Below are positions 14,005 through 21,092 of a stretch of DNA of 21,749 nucleotides, piece after piece. Made by a program: the position numbers and the translations under genes. The DNA is from JALZDI01 sp965653225 (GTDB lineage Bacteria > Actinomycetota > Actinomycetes > Propionibacteriales > Nocardioidaceae), in assembly GCA_965653225.1 (NCBI GenBank), contig CBFGZI010000056.1, positions 1-21,749 of the forward strand, given 5' to 3'. The first letter of the stretch is position 1. Each line of letters opens with the position of its first letter. The notes under the pieces are model-generated. The model did no database searches. It worked only from the letters and a program-made list of their open reading frames with translations, and had not been told where the DNA came from.

Positions 14005-14907
14005 ATGGCTGAGCAGGCGCTGGGCTTCGAGGCGACCAGCAGGTACGCCAAGGCCGGGCAGTTCACGCTGCACTACCACGAGGCGGGCGAGGGCCACGAC
14101 GGCCGGCTGCCGGTGGTCCTGCTGCACGGCGGCGGCCCCGGTGCGGCGGCGTGGAGCAACTTCGGCCGCAACCTGCAGGTGCTGTCACGGACGTTCCGGA
14201 CGCTGGCGGTCGACCAGCCGGGCTTCGGCCTGTCCGACAAGCCCGAGGTGCAGGGCAACTACTTCCGCTTCGCCGCCGACGCGCTGGCCGCGCTGCTCGA
14301 CACCCTCGGGATCGACAAGGTGCACCTGGTCGGCAACTCGCTCGGCGGCGGAACCGCGGTCCGGTTCGCGCTGACCTACCCCGACCGGGTCGGACGGCTG
14401 GCGTTGATGGGACCGGGCGGGCTCAGCCTGAACCTGTTCTCGCCGGACCCCACCGAGGGCATCAAGCGGCTGTTCGAGTTCTCCGCACCGCCCGGCCCGA
14501 GCAAGGAGAAGCTCGAGGCGTTCGTTCGCACGATGGTGTTCGACCAGTCGCTGGTCACCGACGAGCTCATCGAGGAGCGGTTCCGCGTCGCCTCCGACCC
14601 CGAGTCGCTGGCCGCGATGGCGTCGATGGGTGCGTCGTTCATGCAGCCGGAGACGTTCGAGGACGGGCTGCTGTGGCGCGAGGCCTACCGGCTGCGGCAC
14701 AGCGTGCTGCTGGTGTGGGGACGCGAGGACCGCGTCAACCCGTTGGACGGCGCGTTCGCCGCGCTGAAGCTGATCCCGAAGGCGCAGCTGCACGTGTTCC
14801 CGCGCTGCGGGCACTGGGCGCAGCTCGAGCGCTTCGACGAGTTCAACCGGCTGGTGACCGCCTTCCTCACCGATGGGACGGCCGCCGGCACGCCCAGGGA
14901 GGGGTGA
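14005..14907 (+). CDS. hsaD: 4,9-DSHA meta-cleavage product hydrolase (HsaD)
   Basis: A 300-aa alpha/beta hydrolase. The oxyanion segment HGGGPGAAAWSNFGRN starts at 41. The nucleophile is S112 in GNSLGGG, with the acid D242 (WGREDRVNP) and H270 (RCGHWAQLE), close to the M. tuberculosis HsaD triad. It cleaves the C-C bond of the ring-opened catechol to give 2-hydroxyhexa-2,4-dienoate and the CD-ring propionate (HIP acid). The ATG start follows hsaA by 30 bp with a GGGGCGG stretch upstream. The stop codon overlaps the hsaC start by one base (ATGA-like TGATG). BphD-type hydrolases are the closest alternative. Confidence 0.94.
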   Translation: MAEQALGFEATSRYAKAGQFTLHYHEAGEGHDGRLPVVLLHGGGPGAAAWSNFGRNLQVLSRTFRTLAVDQPGFGLSDKPEVQGNYFRFAADALAALLDTLGIDKVHLVGNSLGGGTAVRFALTYPDRVGRLALMGPGGLSLNLFSPDPTEGIKRLFEFSAPPGPSKEKLEAFVRTMVFDQSLVTDELIEERFRVASDPESLAAMASMGASFMQPETFEDGLLWREAYRLRHSVLLVWGREDRVNPLDGAFAALKLIPKAQLHVFPRCGHWAQLERFDEFNRLVTAFLTDGTAAGTPREG

Positions 14908-15815
14908 TGACAATGGGGATCCGGTCGCTGGCGTACATCCGGGTCGAGGCCACCGACATGGACGCCTGGCGGACGTTCGGGCTGAAGGTGCTCGGCATGG
15001 TCGAGGGCAAGGGTGGCAACCCGGACGCGCTGTACCTGCGGATGGACGACTTCCCGGCCAGGCTGGTGGTCCTGCCCGGCGACCGCGACCACCTGGCCGC
15101 GGTGGGCTGGGAGGCCGCCGACGCGGAGGGGCTGCAGGACGTGCGCAACCGGCTCGACGCCGCCGGCGTGCCGTACAAGGAGGGCACGGCACAGGAGTGC
15201 GCAGACCGGCACGTGATGGAGCTCATCCACTTCGAGGATCCCAACGGCAACGCCCAGGAGGTCTTCCACGGTGTGGCGCTGCAGCACCGGCGCGTGGTCA
15301 GCCCGTACGGCCACTCGTTCATCACCGGAGAGCAGGGCATGGGCCACGTCGTGCTGTCGACGGACGACGACGCCGCGGCGCTGCACTTCTACCGCGACGT
15401 GCTCGGTTTTCGTCTCCGTGACTCGATGCGGTTCCCACCGGAGGTGGTCGGGCGGCCGGCCGACGGCGAGCCGGTGTGGCTGCGCTTCTTCGGCTGCAAC
15501 CCGCGACACCACAGCCTGGCGTTCCTGCCGTTCCCGACCGAGAGCGGGATCGTGCACATCATGGTCGAGGTCGGCGACAGCGACGACGTCGGTCTCGCTC
15601 TCGACCGCGCCAAGCGCCACGGCGTGCCCATGTCGGCCACGCTGGGCCGCCACGTCAACGACCTGATGCTGTCGTTCTACATGAAGACGCCGGGTGGCTT
15701 CGACGTCGAGTTCGGCACCGAGGGTCGCCAGGTCGGCGACGACTGGATCGCGCGGGAGAGCACCGCGGTCAGCCTGTGGGGCCACGACTTCAGCATCGGC
15801 CAGAAGCAGCAGTGA
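14907..15815 (+). CDS. hsaC: Extradiol dioxygenase, iron-dependent (HsaC)
   Basis: A 302-aa type I extradiol dioxygenase built from two VOC-type domains. The N-terminal domain (1-135) is structural. The C-terminal domain holds the Fe(II) ligands H147 (GMGHVVLST), H217 (GIVHIMVEV) and E268 (GGFDVEFGTEG). These match the M. tuberculosis HsaC ligands offset by two residues. The catalytic H202 neighbourhood CNPRHHSLAF is also kept. It opens the catechol 3,4-DHSA. Translation starts at ATG 14907 overlapping the hsaD stop, or at ATG 14913; GGAGG at 14898-14902 suits either (4 or 10 nt). A strong link to hsaD is expected. Confidence 0.95.
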   Translation: MTMGIRSLAYIRVEATDMDAWRTFGLKVLGMVEGKGGNPDALYLRMDDFPARLVVLPGDRDHLAAVGWEAADAEGLQDVRNRLDAAGVPYKEGTAQECADRHVMELIHFEDPNGNAQEVFHGVALQHRRVVSPYGHSFITGEQGMGHVVLSTDDDAAALHFYRDVLGFRLRDSMRFPPEVVGRPADGEPVWLRFFGCNPRHHSLAFLPFPTESGIVHIMVEVGDSDDVGLALDRAKRHGVPMSATLGRHVNDLMLSFYMKTPGGFDVEFGTEGRQVGDDWIARESTAVSLWGHDFSIGQKQQ

Positions 15816-15825
15816 GCAGCCAGCC

Positions 15826-16467
15826 GTGAGCGACGCAGCCGAGCCGGAGCAGCCGGACGTGGAGCAGTCGGACTCCCAGCAGCCGGACCCCCAGCAGCCA
15901 GAACCGCAGCGGTTCCGGCAGGTCCTCGGCCAGTTCGCCACCGGTGTCACCGTCGTGACCAGCATGGACGGCGACGATCCGGTGGGGTTCGCCTGCCAGG
16001 CGTTCGCGGCGCTGTCGCTGGAGCCCCCGCTGGTGCTGTTCTGCCCCAGCAAGTCCTCCGGCAGCTGGTCGGCGATCGAGCGTGCCGGCACGTTCTGCGT
16101 CAACGTCCTGGGGGAGGGCCAGCGGGACGTCTCCCAGGTGTTCGGCACCCGGGGTGCGGACAAGTTCGGCTCGGTGCAGTGGGCGCGTTCGCAGCAGGGG
16201 ATGCCGGTGCTGGAGGGTGTGCTCAGCTGGATCGACTGCGCGGTCGAGAGCGTGCACACCGCCGGCGACCACTACGTGGTGATCGGGCGCGTGCTCGATC
16301 TCGGCACCAGCGGCGACGACCGGCCGCTGCTGTTCTACCGCGGCGACTACGTCGCCACAGAGACGCCGTCCGAGCTGTTGCCCAGCGGTGGCCCCGCGGA
16401 TCCCGAGCTGGCGAGCGCGCTGCTGGAGACGATGATGTCGTGGCCGCGGCAGAAGGACTGGATCTGA
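15826..16467 (+). CDS. hsaB: Flavin reductase, 3-HSA hydroxylase component (HsaB) with extended N-terminus
   Basis: A 213-aa FMN reductase of the flavin_Reduc (HpaC-like) family. The domain begins at residue 30 with RQVLGQFATGVTVVTS, contains FCPSKSSGSW and AGTFCVNVLGE, and ends with YRGDYV before a short tail. It supplies reduced FMN to HsaA using NADH. The first 28 residues are acidic and Gln/Pro-rich with repeated QQP and EPQ units, and are probably disordered; family members of about 187 aa lack such a length. The start is GTG at 15826, 10 bp after hsaC, without a strong ribosome site. A later start would remove the extension, but no in-frame ATG or GTG is visible before the domain. Confidence 0.92.
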   Translation: MSDAAEPEQPDVEQSDSQQPDPQQPEPQRFRQVLGQFATGVTVVTSMDGDDPVGFACQAFAALSLEPPLVLFCPSKSSGSWSAIERAGTFCVNVLGEGQRDVSQVFGTRGADKFGSVQWARSQQGMPVLEGVLSWIDCAVESVHTAGDHYVVIGRVLDLGTSGDDRPLLFYRGDYVATETPSELLPSGGPADPELASALLETMMSWPRQKDWI

Positions 16468-16489
16468 CGCCGGCGGACGACGAGCGGAG

Positions 16490-17350
16490 TCAGCGGGCCG
16501 CGGTGAGGTCCTGGGTGCCCAGCACGCGCAGCAGCGCCAGCTGCTCGTACTCGGGCGTGCCTGCCGCGGCCGAGTAGACCACCAGCATCTGGTCGGTGTC
16601 GGGCACGTGGAGGGTGTCGCAGTCCAGGGTGAGCTGTCCCAGCTGCGGGTGCTCGACGGTCTTGCGGTGGCTGCGCCAGGTCGACACGCCGCCCTGCTCC
16701 CACAGCCGCGCGAACTCCTCGCTGCCGCCGCGCAGCTCGCCCAGCAGCTCACGCAGCCCGACGTCGTCGGGGTAGCGCGCGGCGGCGGCCCGCAGCCCCA
16801 TCACCGCCTGCGCCGCCGTGCCTTCTTGTTCCTCCGCTGTCTGCGCGACCCTGCTGCGCACCGGGTCACCGGGGTCGACAAGGAAGCGCAGCCGGTTGAG
16901 GTTGCGGCGCTCCGGTCGCAGCGCCGACCAGTCGCCGTGCAGGGCCGACGCCATGGCGTTCCAGGCCAGCACGTCGCCCTTGGCGCTGAGCACCAGCACC
17001 GGGAGGTCCGCGAACCGGTCGATGAGCCGCAGCACGCTCGGGCGGACGTGCAGGTCGATCACGCCGGAGGCGGGCACGGGCACGCCGGCGAGGTTGAACA
17101 GCTCGTCGCGCTGGTCGCGGGTGAGGCGCAGCGCCCGCGCCAGCGACGTGAGCACCTGCTCCGAGGGCCGGCTGCTGCGGGCCTGCTCGAGCCGGACGAC
17201 GTAGTCGACGCTGATCCCGGCGAGCATCGCCAGCTCCTCGCGACGCAGTCCCGCGACCCGCCGGTGCTGGCCCGCGGGTAGGCCCACCTGCTCCGGGGTC
17301 AGGCGCTCGCGAGCCCTGCGTACGACGGCCGCCAGCTCCTCGCGGTTCAC
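16490..17350 (-). CDS. XRE-family transcriptional regulator with MmyB-like ligand domain
   Basis: A 286-aa regulator. The N-terminal helix-turn-helix spans about 30-57 (LRREELAMLAGISVDYVVRL) and is followed by the PSEQVL segment and helices. From about 100 the protein carries the MmyB-like ligand-binding domain (VLAWNAMASALHGDW and a C-terminal DCDTLHVPDTDQMLVVYSA). The MmyB type is common in streptomycetes and nocardioforms, where members usually control a divergent oxidoreductase and may bind fatty-acid-like ligands. The divergent SDR gene here is the obvious target. The GTG start at 17350 was preferred since upstream residues are unlike the family. The gene end lies 22 bp from the convergent hsaB. 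Confidence 0.88.
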   Translation of the reverse strand: MNREELAAVVRRARERLTPEQVGLPAGQHRRVAGLRREELAMLAGISVDYVVRLEQARSSRPSEQVLTSLARALRLTRDQRDELFNLAGVPVPASGVIDLHVRPSVLRLIDRFADLPVLVLSAKGDVLAWNAMASALHGDWSALRPERRNLNRLRFLVDPGDPVRSRVAQTAEEQEGTAAQAVMGLRAAAARYPDDVGLRELLGELRGGSEEFARLWEQGGVSTWRSHRKTVEHPQLGQLTLDCDTLHVPDTDQMLVVYSAAAGTPEYEQLALLRVLGTQDLTAAR

Positions 17351-17450
17351 GCACCAAGGATGCCTCGCGCCGAGCGGGCCTGGGTAGGAGCGCCGGTCCC
17401 ATGGTCGAGCGTGCCTGGTGGCCATCGCTGTCGGCTCGCAGACTCGGGAC
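17351..17450. promoter_or_regulatory. Divergent promoter region, MmyB-like regulator / SDR
   Basis: A 100-bp gap between divergent genes that must hold both promoters. No convincing -35/-10 pair or long inverted repeat is visible, and there is no KstR-type box. The gap is the expected binding site of the regulator; the exact operator is not recognisable. Confidence 0.4.
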
Positions 17451-18167
17451 ATGACGACAAACGACATCGCCCTGGTGACCGGAGCCAACAAGGGGATCGG
17501 TCACGAGACCGCTCGCCGCCTGCTCGAGCTGGGCTGGACGGTCTGGCTGGGGTCACGTGACCCCGACCGCGGAACGGAAGCCGCCGCCGACCTGTCCCGG
17601 CGAGTGCCGGGCGCAGACGTACGACCGGTCGCGCTCGACGTGACCTCCGACGAGTCCGTCGCGCACGCGAGACTGACGGTCGAGGAGGCATCGGGGCGGC
17701 TCGACGTACTGGTGAACAACGCAGGTATCAGCGGTCGCCACGCGGCCCCTGAGGACACCGAGCCCGCGGACTTCCTTCCGGTGTACGCCGTCAACGTGCT
17801 CGGGCCGGTACGGGTCACGACGGCGTTCCTGCCGCTGCTGCGCAAGTCACCTGGCCCGCGCCTGGTCATGGTCTCCAGTGGCATGGGCTCTTTCGGCGTC
17901 ACCACCGACCCGCAGCGGCTGGAGTCCACGCTGCACGGGCTGGTCTACCCCTCGTCCAAGGCCGCTCTGAACATGCTCACCAGCCAGTACGCCAAGGCAC
18001 TGACCGACGTGCGGGTGCTCGCCGTCGACCCGGGCTACACGGCCACCGACCTGAACGGGCACCGCGGGACGCAGTCGGTCGAGGATGGCGCCGAGGCCGT
18101 CGTCCGGGCATGTGCGGCCGACCCGCCCGGTGTCTTCACCGACCGCCACGGTGTCGTCCCGTGGTGA
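17451..18167 (+). CDS. Short-chain dehydrogenase/reductase (SDR)
   Basis: A 238-aa classical SDR: cofactor motif TGANKGIG at 10-17, NNAG at 89-92, S142/S143 and the catalytic YPSSK (Y166, K170), then DPGYTATDLNG. It resembles carbonyl-reductase-type NADPH SDRs. R36 and the GSRDPDRG turn after the second strand favour NADPH. The substrate is unknown. Placement opposite an MmyB-like regulator, outside the KstR-type boxes, suggests an inducible detoxification or carbonyl-reduction role and not core steroid degradation. The ATG at 17451 has only GGGA close upstream; GTG at 17418 in the same frame would add 11 residues. Confidence 0.9.
   Translation: MTTNDIALVTGANKGIGHETARRLLELGWTVWLGSRDPDRGTEAAADLSRRVPGADVRPVALDVTSDESVAHARLTVEEASGRLDVLVNNAGISGRHAAPEDTEPADFLPVYAVNVLGPVRVTTAFLPLLRKSPGPRLVMVSSGMGSFGVTTDPQRLESTLHGLVYPSSKAALNMLTSQYAKALTDVRVLAVDPGYTATDLNGHRGTQSVEDGAEAVVRACAADPPGVFTDRHGVVPW
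17549..17564. repeat. Perfect 16-bp palindrome inside the SDR gene
   Basis: GGGGTCACGTGACCCC is fully self-complementary, centred about 106 bp into the SDR coding sequence. It encodes G-S-R-D-P of the cofactor-specificity loop. It could be an intragenic operator for a dimeric regulator, or a chance effect of GC-rich codons. Confidence 0.45.
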
Positions 18168-18322
18168 TGCCAGCGAAAGACCTGAGACCATCGATCTCAC
18201 GATGTGAACGGTTGTCCGGGTCCGCCCGCTGAGGCTTCCGGTGGGCGGTCGGGACGTTGAATCGCCGGCCGCCGCGTCGTTCCATGGGACATAGCGCCTC
18301 CAAGTGGGAGACTTTGATCGCC
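18168..18322. other. 155-bp gap between SDR and PAS-ANTAR genes with two inverted repeats
   Basis: TGAGA/TCTCA (18183-18187 and 18195-18199, 7-nt loop) lies 16 bp after the SDR stop. CCGCCCGC/GTGGGCGG (18222-18229 and 18241-18248, 11-nt loop, one G-T pair) follows. Neither has a T-run, so they are weak terminator candidates. GGGAG at 18306-18310 is the likely ribosome site of the next gene. No clear promoter is seen. Confidence 0.4.
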
Positions 18323-19072
18323 ATGGACACGCTTCTGCGAGCGATAGCGGCGGATCCAGTGTTCAACCAGACGGACTCCGCCTACCTGGTTGTCGACCGG
18401 GAGCTGGTCGTCCGCGCGGTCAACCGTGCGTATCTGGAGGTAACCGGCCGCGAGCGCGACGAGCTGGTCGGCCGCTACGTCTTCGACGCGTTTCCCAACA
18501 ACCCGGCCGTCCCCGACGTCGACGCGGTGCGCACCCTCAAGACGTCCTTGGAGTCGGTGCTGCGGTATGGCAGGCGGGACCGCCTGCACATCCAGCGGTA
18601 CGACGTCCCCGGGGGCGCTGCTGAGGACGACTTCGTGGTCAAGTACTGGGCCCCGGTCAACTCACCGCTGCCGGACGAGCGCGGCCGCACCGTGGGCGCT
18701 CTGCACCACGTGGAGGACGTGACCGCGGTGTGGACCAAGATGCTGCGCCGAAACGACGCTGACCTGGACCCGGCCTCCGCAGCCTTCGACCAGGACGAGC
18801 TGGGCACATACGCGCGGGCGTTCGCGCACGAGGATCTGGTCGATGCCCACGCCACCACCGAGGTGGCTCAGCTGCGGGAGGCCCTGAGCTCGAGAGTCCT
18901 CATCGAGCAGGCCAAGGGGGTTCTGATGGCCCGCCACGGCTGTGACCCGGACACCGCCTTCACCTGGCTGCGTCGCCGGGCGCGGAGCACACGCGTCAAG
19001 CTGCACGACGTGTGCGCGGAGGTCGTGGCCGACGCGTACCGGGTCGAGGTCGAGCAGCCCGACCCTGAGTAG
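18323..19072 (+). CDS. PAS-ANTAR RNA-binding antiterminator-type regulator
   Basis: A 249-aa protein. Residues about 12-135 form a PAS sensor domain (FNQTDSAYLVVDRELVVRAV, then LEVTGRERDELVGRYVFDAF). Residues about 183-237 form an ANTAR domain (LREALSSRVLIEQAKGVLMA, then the C-D-P-D-T-A-F-T-W-L-R-R helix). ANTAR proteins bind paired hairpins in nascent RNA and prevent termination; the PAS domain would sense a small ligand or redox state. The ATG at 18323 has GGGAG 12 nt upstream; a TTG at 18314 and ATG at 18284 in the same frame are alternatives. A hairpin terminator follows 15 bp after the stop. It is probably a monocistronic regulator. Confidence 0.87.
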   Translation: MDTLLRAIAADPVFNQTDSAYLVVDRELVVRAVNRAYLEVTGRERDELVGRYVFDAFPNNPAVPDVDAVRTLKTSLESVLRYGRRDRLHIQRYDVPGGAAEDDFVVKYWAPVNSPLPDERGRTVGALHHVEDVTAVWTKMLRRNDADLDPASAAFDQDELGTYARAFAHEDLVDAHATTEVAQLREALSSRVLIEQAKGVLMARHGCDPDTAFTWLRRRARSTRVKLHDVCAEVVADAYRVEVEQPDPE

Positions 19073-19087
19073 CGGCCCTGGCTGAGG

Positions 19088-19109
19088 TACGGCCGGGCGG
19101 CCGTATTTT
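19088..19109 (+). terminator. Intrinsic terminator after the PAS-ANTAR gene
   Basis: TACGGCC (19088-19094) pairs with GGCCGTA (19099-19105) around a GGGC loop and is followed directly by TTTT. It lies 15 bp past the stop codon. The T-run is short but typical of high-GC actinobacteria. Its left arm also takes part in an alternative hairpin. Confidence 0.75.
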
Positions 19110-19118
19110 CGCCCGGCC
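19091..19118 (+). promoter_or_regulatory. Alternative hairpin overlapping the terminator
   Basis: GGCCGGGCG (19091-19099) is perfectly complementary to CGCCCGGCC (19110-19118), giving a 9-bp GC-rich stem with a 10-nt loop that contains the T-run and the right arm of the terminator. The two structures cannot form together, so this could act as an antiterminator. Confidence 0.5.
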
Positions 19119-19328
19119 GGGGCGTGGACGCTTCGTGACCGTTCGGCCCAGGTGCTGTCCCGGTCGTCCCCTTTTCGCCCCTTCTCCGGAGGCCCGTTCG
19201 CGCCGCTTTCGTCAACCTTAGTTGGTTTTACGGACTGTTCACACTGCGTAGCAAGACTGCCACTGTGGGTCCGTGGGGGCTCTCCTGGCTGTGGGGGCAG
19301 CTGGACGTTTCAGTCTGGGAGAATCGTG
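19119..19328 (+). other. Leader region of the secreted repeat protein
   Basis: A 210-bp non-coding stretch that is slightly less GC-rich than its surroundings around 19200-19260. GTGGGGGC occurs twice (19273-19280 and 19291-19298, 18-bp period). AGACTG (19254-19259) is complementary to CAGTCT (19311-19316), which abuts the ribosome site GGGAGA (19317-19322). A structured leader is possible; no known riboswitch class was recognised and no confident promoter can be named. Confidence 0.4.
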
Positions 19329-20273
19329 ATGCAAACAAGCAAGCTATTTCGTCGTGTCGCCGCGAGCCGGGTCGCGGCCGTGTCCATCGGCGCAGCCGTC
19401 GTCGTGACTCTGGGCGGTACGGGCGCCGTCGCCGCCGGGCTTATCACCTCGGCGCAGATCAAGAACGGCGCTGTCCACGGGGTCGACCTGGCGTCGTCCT
19501 CGGTCGGGTCCAGCAAGATCGCCAACGGGTCGGTCGGCGCGGACGACCTCGCCCCCAACAGCGTGGGGTCCTCGGAGCTGTCCGGGCCGCTGATGAGCCA
19601 GATCAACTCGGGCGGCCTGACCGGAAGCCCGAACTGGGGCGTCGTGGACCGCCAGGTGCTCGGCGACGGCCAGGCCTACCTGCGGCTCGGGCCGAACACC
19701 AACACCCTCGGCCCGGCAGGCTTCCTCACCCCGCCGCTGGGTGACGGCAGCCTCGCGGTGCAGACGGGCGCCGGTCAGAACCAGGCGGCCTTCGGCAACG
19801 AGGTCGGGTTCAACAACGACCTGGTCAGCAGCCTGACCACGTTGGGCTTCACGGTCTTCACCACGACGGAGAACAACGACCGCGGCGCGCACAACATGCC
19901 GAGCATCGCGTTCGAGATCGACCCCAACCTCAACCTCGCACCGGGTGACGATGTCGAGGACATGGTCTACACGCCGCCGAACGGCCACGCTGACCGGTGG
20001 ACGGCGTTCGACGCGACGGACAACACCCAGGGCACCACGTGGACGCTGTCCGGCCCGGCCGGCAGGACCATCGGATGCAACCCGGGTGGCACCGGGTGCA
20101 CCTGGGACCAGATCCAGAACAGGCTCGAGGACCGTGACGGCAACCCCGCCACGATCTACACGCTGATGATCACCAAGACCCCCGGCTTCGCCTTCTCCGG
20201 CGCGGTCGACGCCCTGCGCGTGCGGGACCGGGTCTACGACTTCGAGGCCCAGGGCGTGAACCTGGTGCCGTAA
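19329..20273 (+). CDS. Secreted protein with N-terminal 20-aa repeats, function unknown
   Basis: A 314-aa exported protein. A basic start (KLFRRV, ASR) leads to a hydrophobic stretch at about 15-36 ending VAAG, a signal peptide or N-terminal anchor. Residues 41-80 are two 20-residue repeats of the pattern S-x-x-I-x-N-G-x-V-x-x-x-D-L-A-x-x-S-V-G, with a third partial one; such repeats are common in secreted proteins of actinobacteria. The remainder (about 100-314) looks like a beta-rich domain with a single Cys pair (GCNPGGTGC). The ATG has GGGAGA 6-7 nt upstream. No enzymatic motif is recognisable. A role at the cell surface is inferred only from export. Confidence 0.8.
   Translation: MQTSKLFRRVAASRVAAVSIGAAVVVTLGGTGAVAAGLITSAQIKNGAVHGVDLASSSVGSSKIANGSVGADDLAPNSVGSSELSGPLMSQINSGGLTGSPNWGVVDRQVLGDGQAYLRLGPNTNTLGPAGFLTPPLGDGSLAVQTGAGQNQAAFGNEVGFNNDLVSSLTTLGFTVFTTTENNDRGAHNMPSIAFEIDPNLNLAPGDDVEDMVYTPPNGHADRWTAFDATDNTQGTTWTLSGPAGRTIGCNPGGTGCTWDQIQNRLEDRDGNPATIYTLMITKTPGFAFSGAVDALRVRDRVYDFEAQGVNLVP
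19449..19568 (+). repeat. Two tandem 60-bp repeat units coding for surface-protein repeats
   Basis: Codons 41-60 and 61-80 of the secreted protein encode matching 20-residue units that both contain N-G, D-L-A and end S-V-G. The DNA copies have diverged, so the repeat is old and mainly visible in the protein. Confidence 0.6.
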
Positions 20274-20295
20274 GGCATACGAACTTTTTGCTCGT

Positions 20296-20327
20296 CGATG
20301 GCCCCGGATCCCCCGCCGGGGCCATCG
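20296..20327. terminator. Strong hairpin between convergent genes
   Basis: CGATGGCCCCGG (20296-20307) pairs perfectly with CCGGGGCCATCG (20316-20327) over an 8-nt loop. It lies 22 bp after the secreted-protein stop and 32 bp from the end of the convergent membrane-protein gene. No long T-run on either side, so it is a likely bidirectional terminator of the hairpin-only type. Confidence 0.75.
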
Positions 20328-20359
20328 TCACGTTTGCGGTGGTACGCCGACCGACCGGA

Positions 20360-21067
20360 CTACAGGGAAGCCAGCCGTACGACACCGCGTACGACCAGGA
20401 AGACGCCGGCGGCTGCGACCAGCAGCGCGACCAGCATTCGCCCGTGGCGCTGGATGAAGGTCTCGAACCGGTCGAGGACACCGCCCGCGGTCTCCGGAGC
20501 CGCCGTGACCAGGGCCACGGGACCCCACGCCGGGACGCAGCCCGCGGCGACCAGCAGCGCCGCCGCGACGACACCCTCCCAGAGGGCGACCTGGCTCGCG
20601 GCGATCTCCTTCGCCGCCGGGACGACCAGGGCAAGCGTGGTCACGTTCGTGGCCATCGAGAAGACCCCGAACGCGTACGCAGCCGGCGGGCTCATCCGCT
20701 CGTGGGCACGTCGCTGGGTGGTGTGGTTGCGCGGGTGCCAGACCCGCAGCACCAGGGCGAGGACGAGCAGCAGCGCTCCGACCACGAGGTCGAGCGAGGC
20801 GTTGAGGTGCGGAGTCGCCGGCAGGGACAGCGACTGGCCCAGGACGACGATGCCCCCGACGAGGGCGACCAGGACCGTCGCGGTGCCGACGGCGTACAGC
20901 AGAGCCGAACGTCGACCCTGCGGTGCGGCCAGCAGCACCGTCTGCTCGGTGAGCATGACGGGGCTCACCGACGCGGCCAGGCCCAACGGCACCAGCACGA
21001 ACAGGAGGTGCAGCACGAGGTGACGATAAGCCGCGAGCCCGTCGGGTCCGCGGCCAAGGGTGGACAC
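20360..21067 (-). CDS. Sap/GAP-family integral membrane protein
   Basis: A protein of about 235 aa with six predicted membrane segments, split into two halves by a basic cytoplasmic loop (VWHPRNHTTQRRAHERM). The pattern, and the early L-A-A-S-V-S-P-V-M motif, fit the GAP family (sulfolipid-1-addressing protein, Sap), implicated in mycobacteria in transport of cell-envelope glycolipids. The cargo here is unknown. The start is uncertain: GTG at 21067 leaves 25 bp to the divergent VOC gene, while ATG at 21094 would make the two start codons overlap. Neither has a clear ribosome site, so a leaderless mRNA is possible. Family assignment is from topology and motif memory. Confidence 0.75.
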   Translation of the reverse strand: MSTLGRGPDGLAAYRHLVLHLLFVLVPLGLAASVSPVMLTEQTVLLAAPQGRRSALLYAVGTATVLVALVGGIVVLGQSLSLPATPHLNASLDLVVGALLLVLALVLRVWHPRNHTTQRRAHERMSPPAAYAFGVFSMATNVTTLALVVPAAKEIAASQVALWEGVVAAALLVAAGCVPAWGPVALVTAAPETAGGVLDRFETFIQRHGRMLVALLVAAAGVFLVVRGVVRLASL

Positions 21068-21092
21068 TGGCAGTGAGGGAGGGAGGACGTCC

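Noticed and set aside
14428..14441. Possible third KstR-type box in hsaD (AACCTGTT core)
   Set aside because: The outer T and A of the consensus are both missing and the site is inside coding sequence, so it is a chance AACnnGTT.
14685..16259. Minus-strand open frame of 524 codons opposite hsaD, hsaC and hsaB
   Set aside because: It crosses three well-supported genes in antisense and shows low-complexity WGSGCW-type repeats that mirror the QQP-coding stretch of hsaB.
19088..19105. Terminator hairpin as a canonical ANTAR hexaloop target
   Set aside because: Read as a hexaloop it is CGGGCG, which lacks the A at position 1; only the structural overlap with the alternative stem is retained as a finding.
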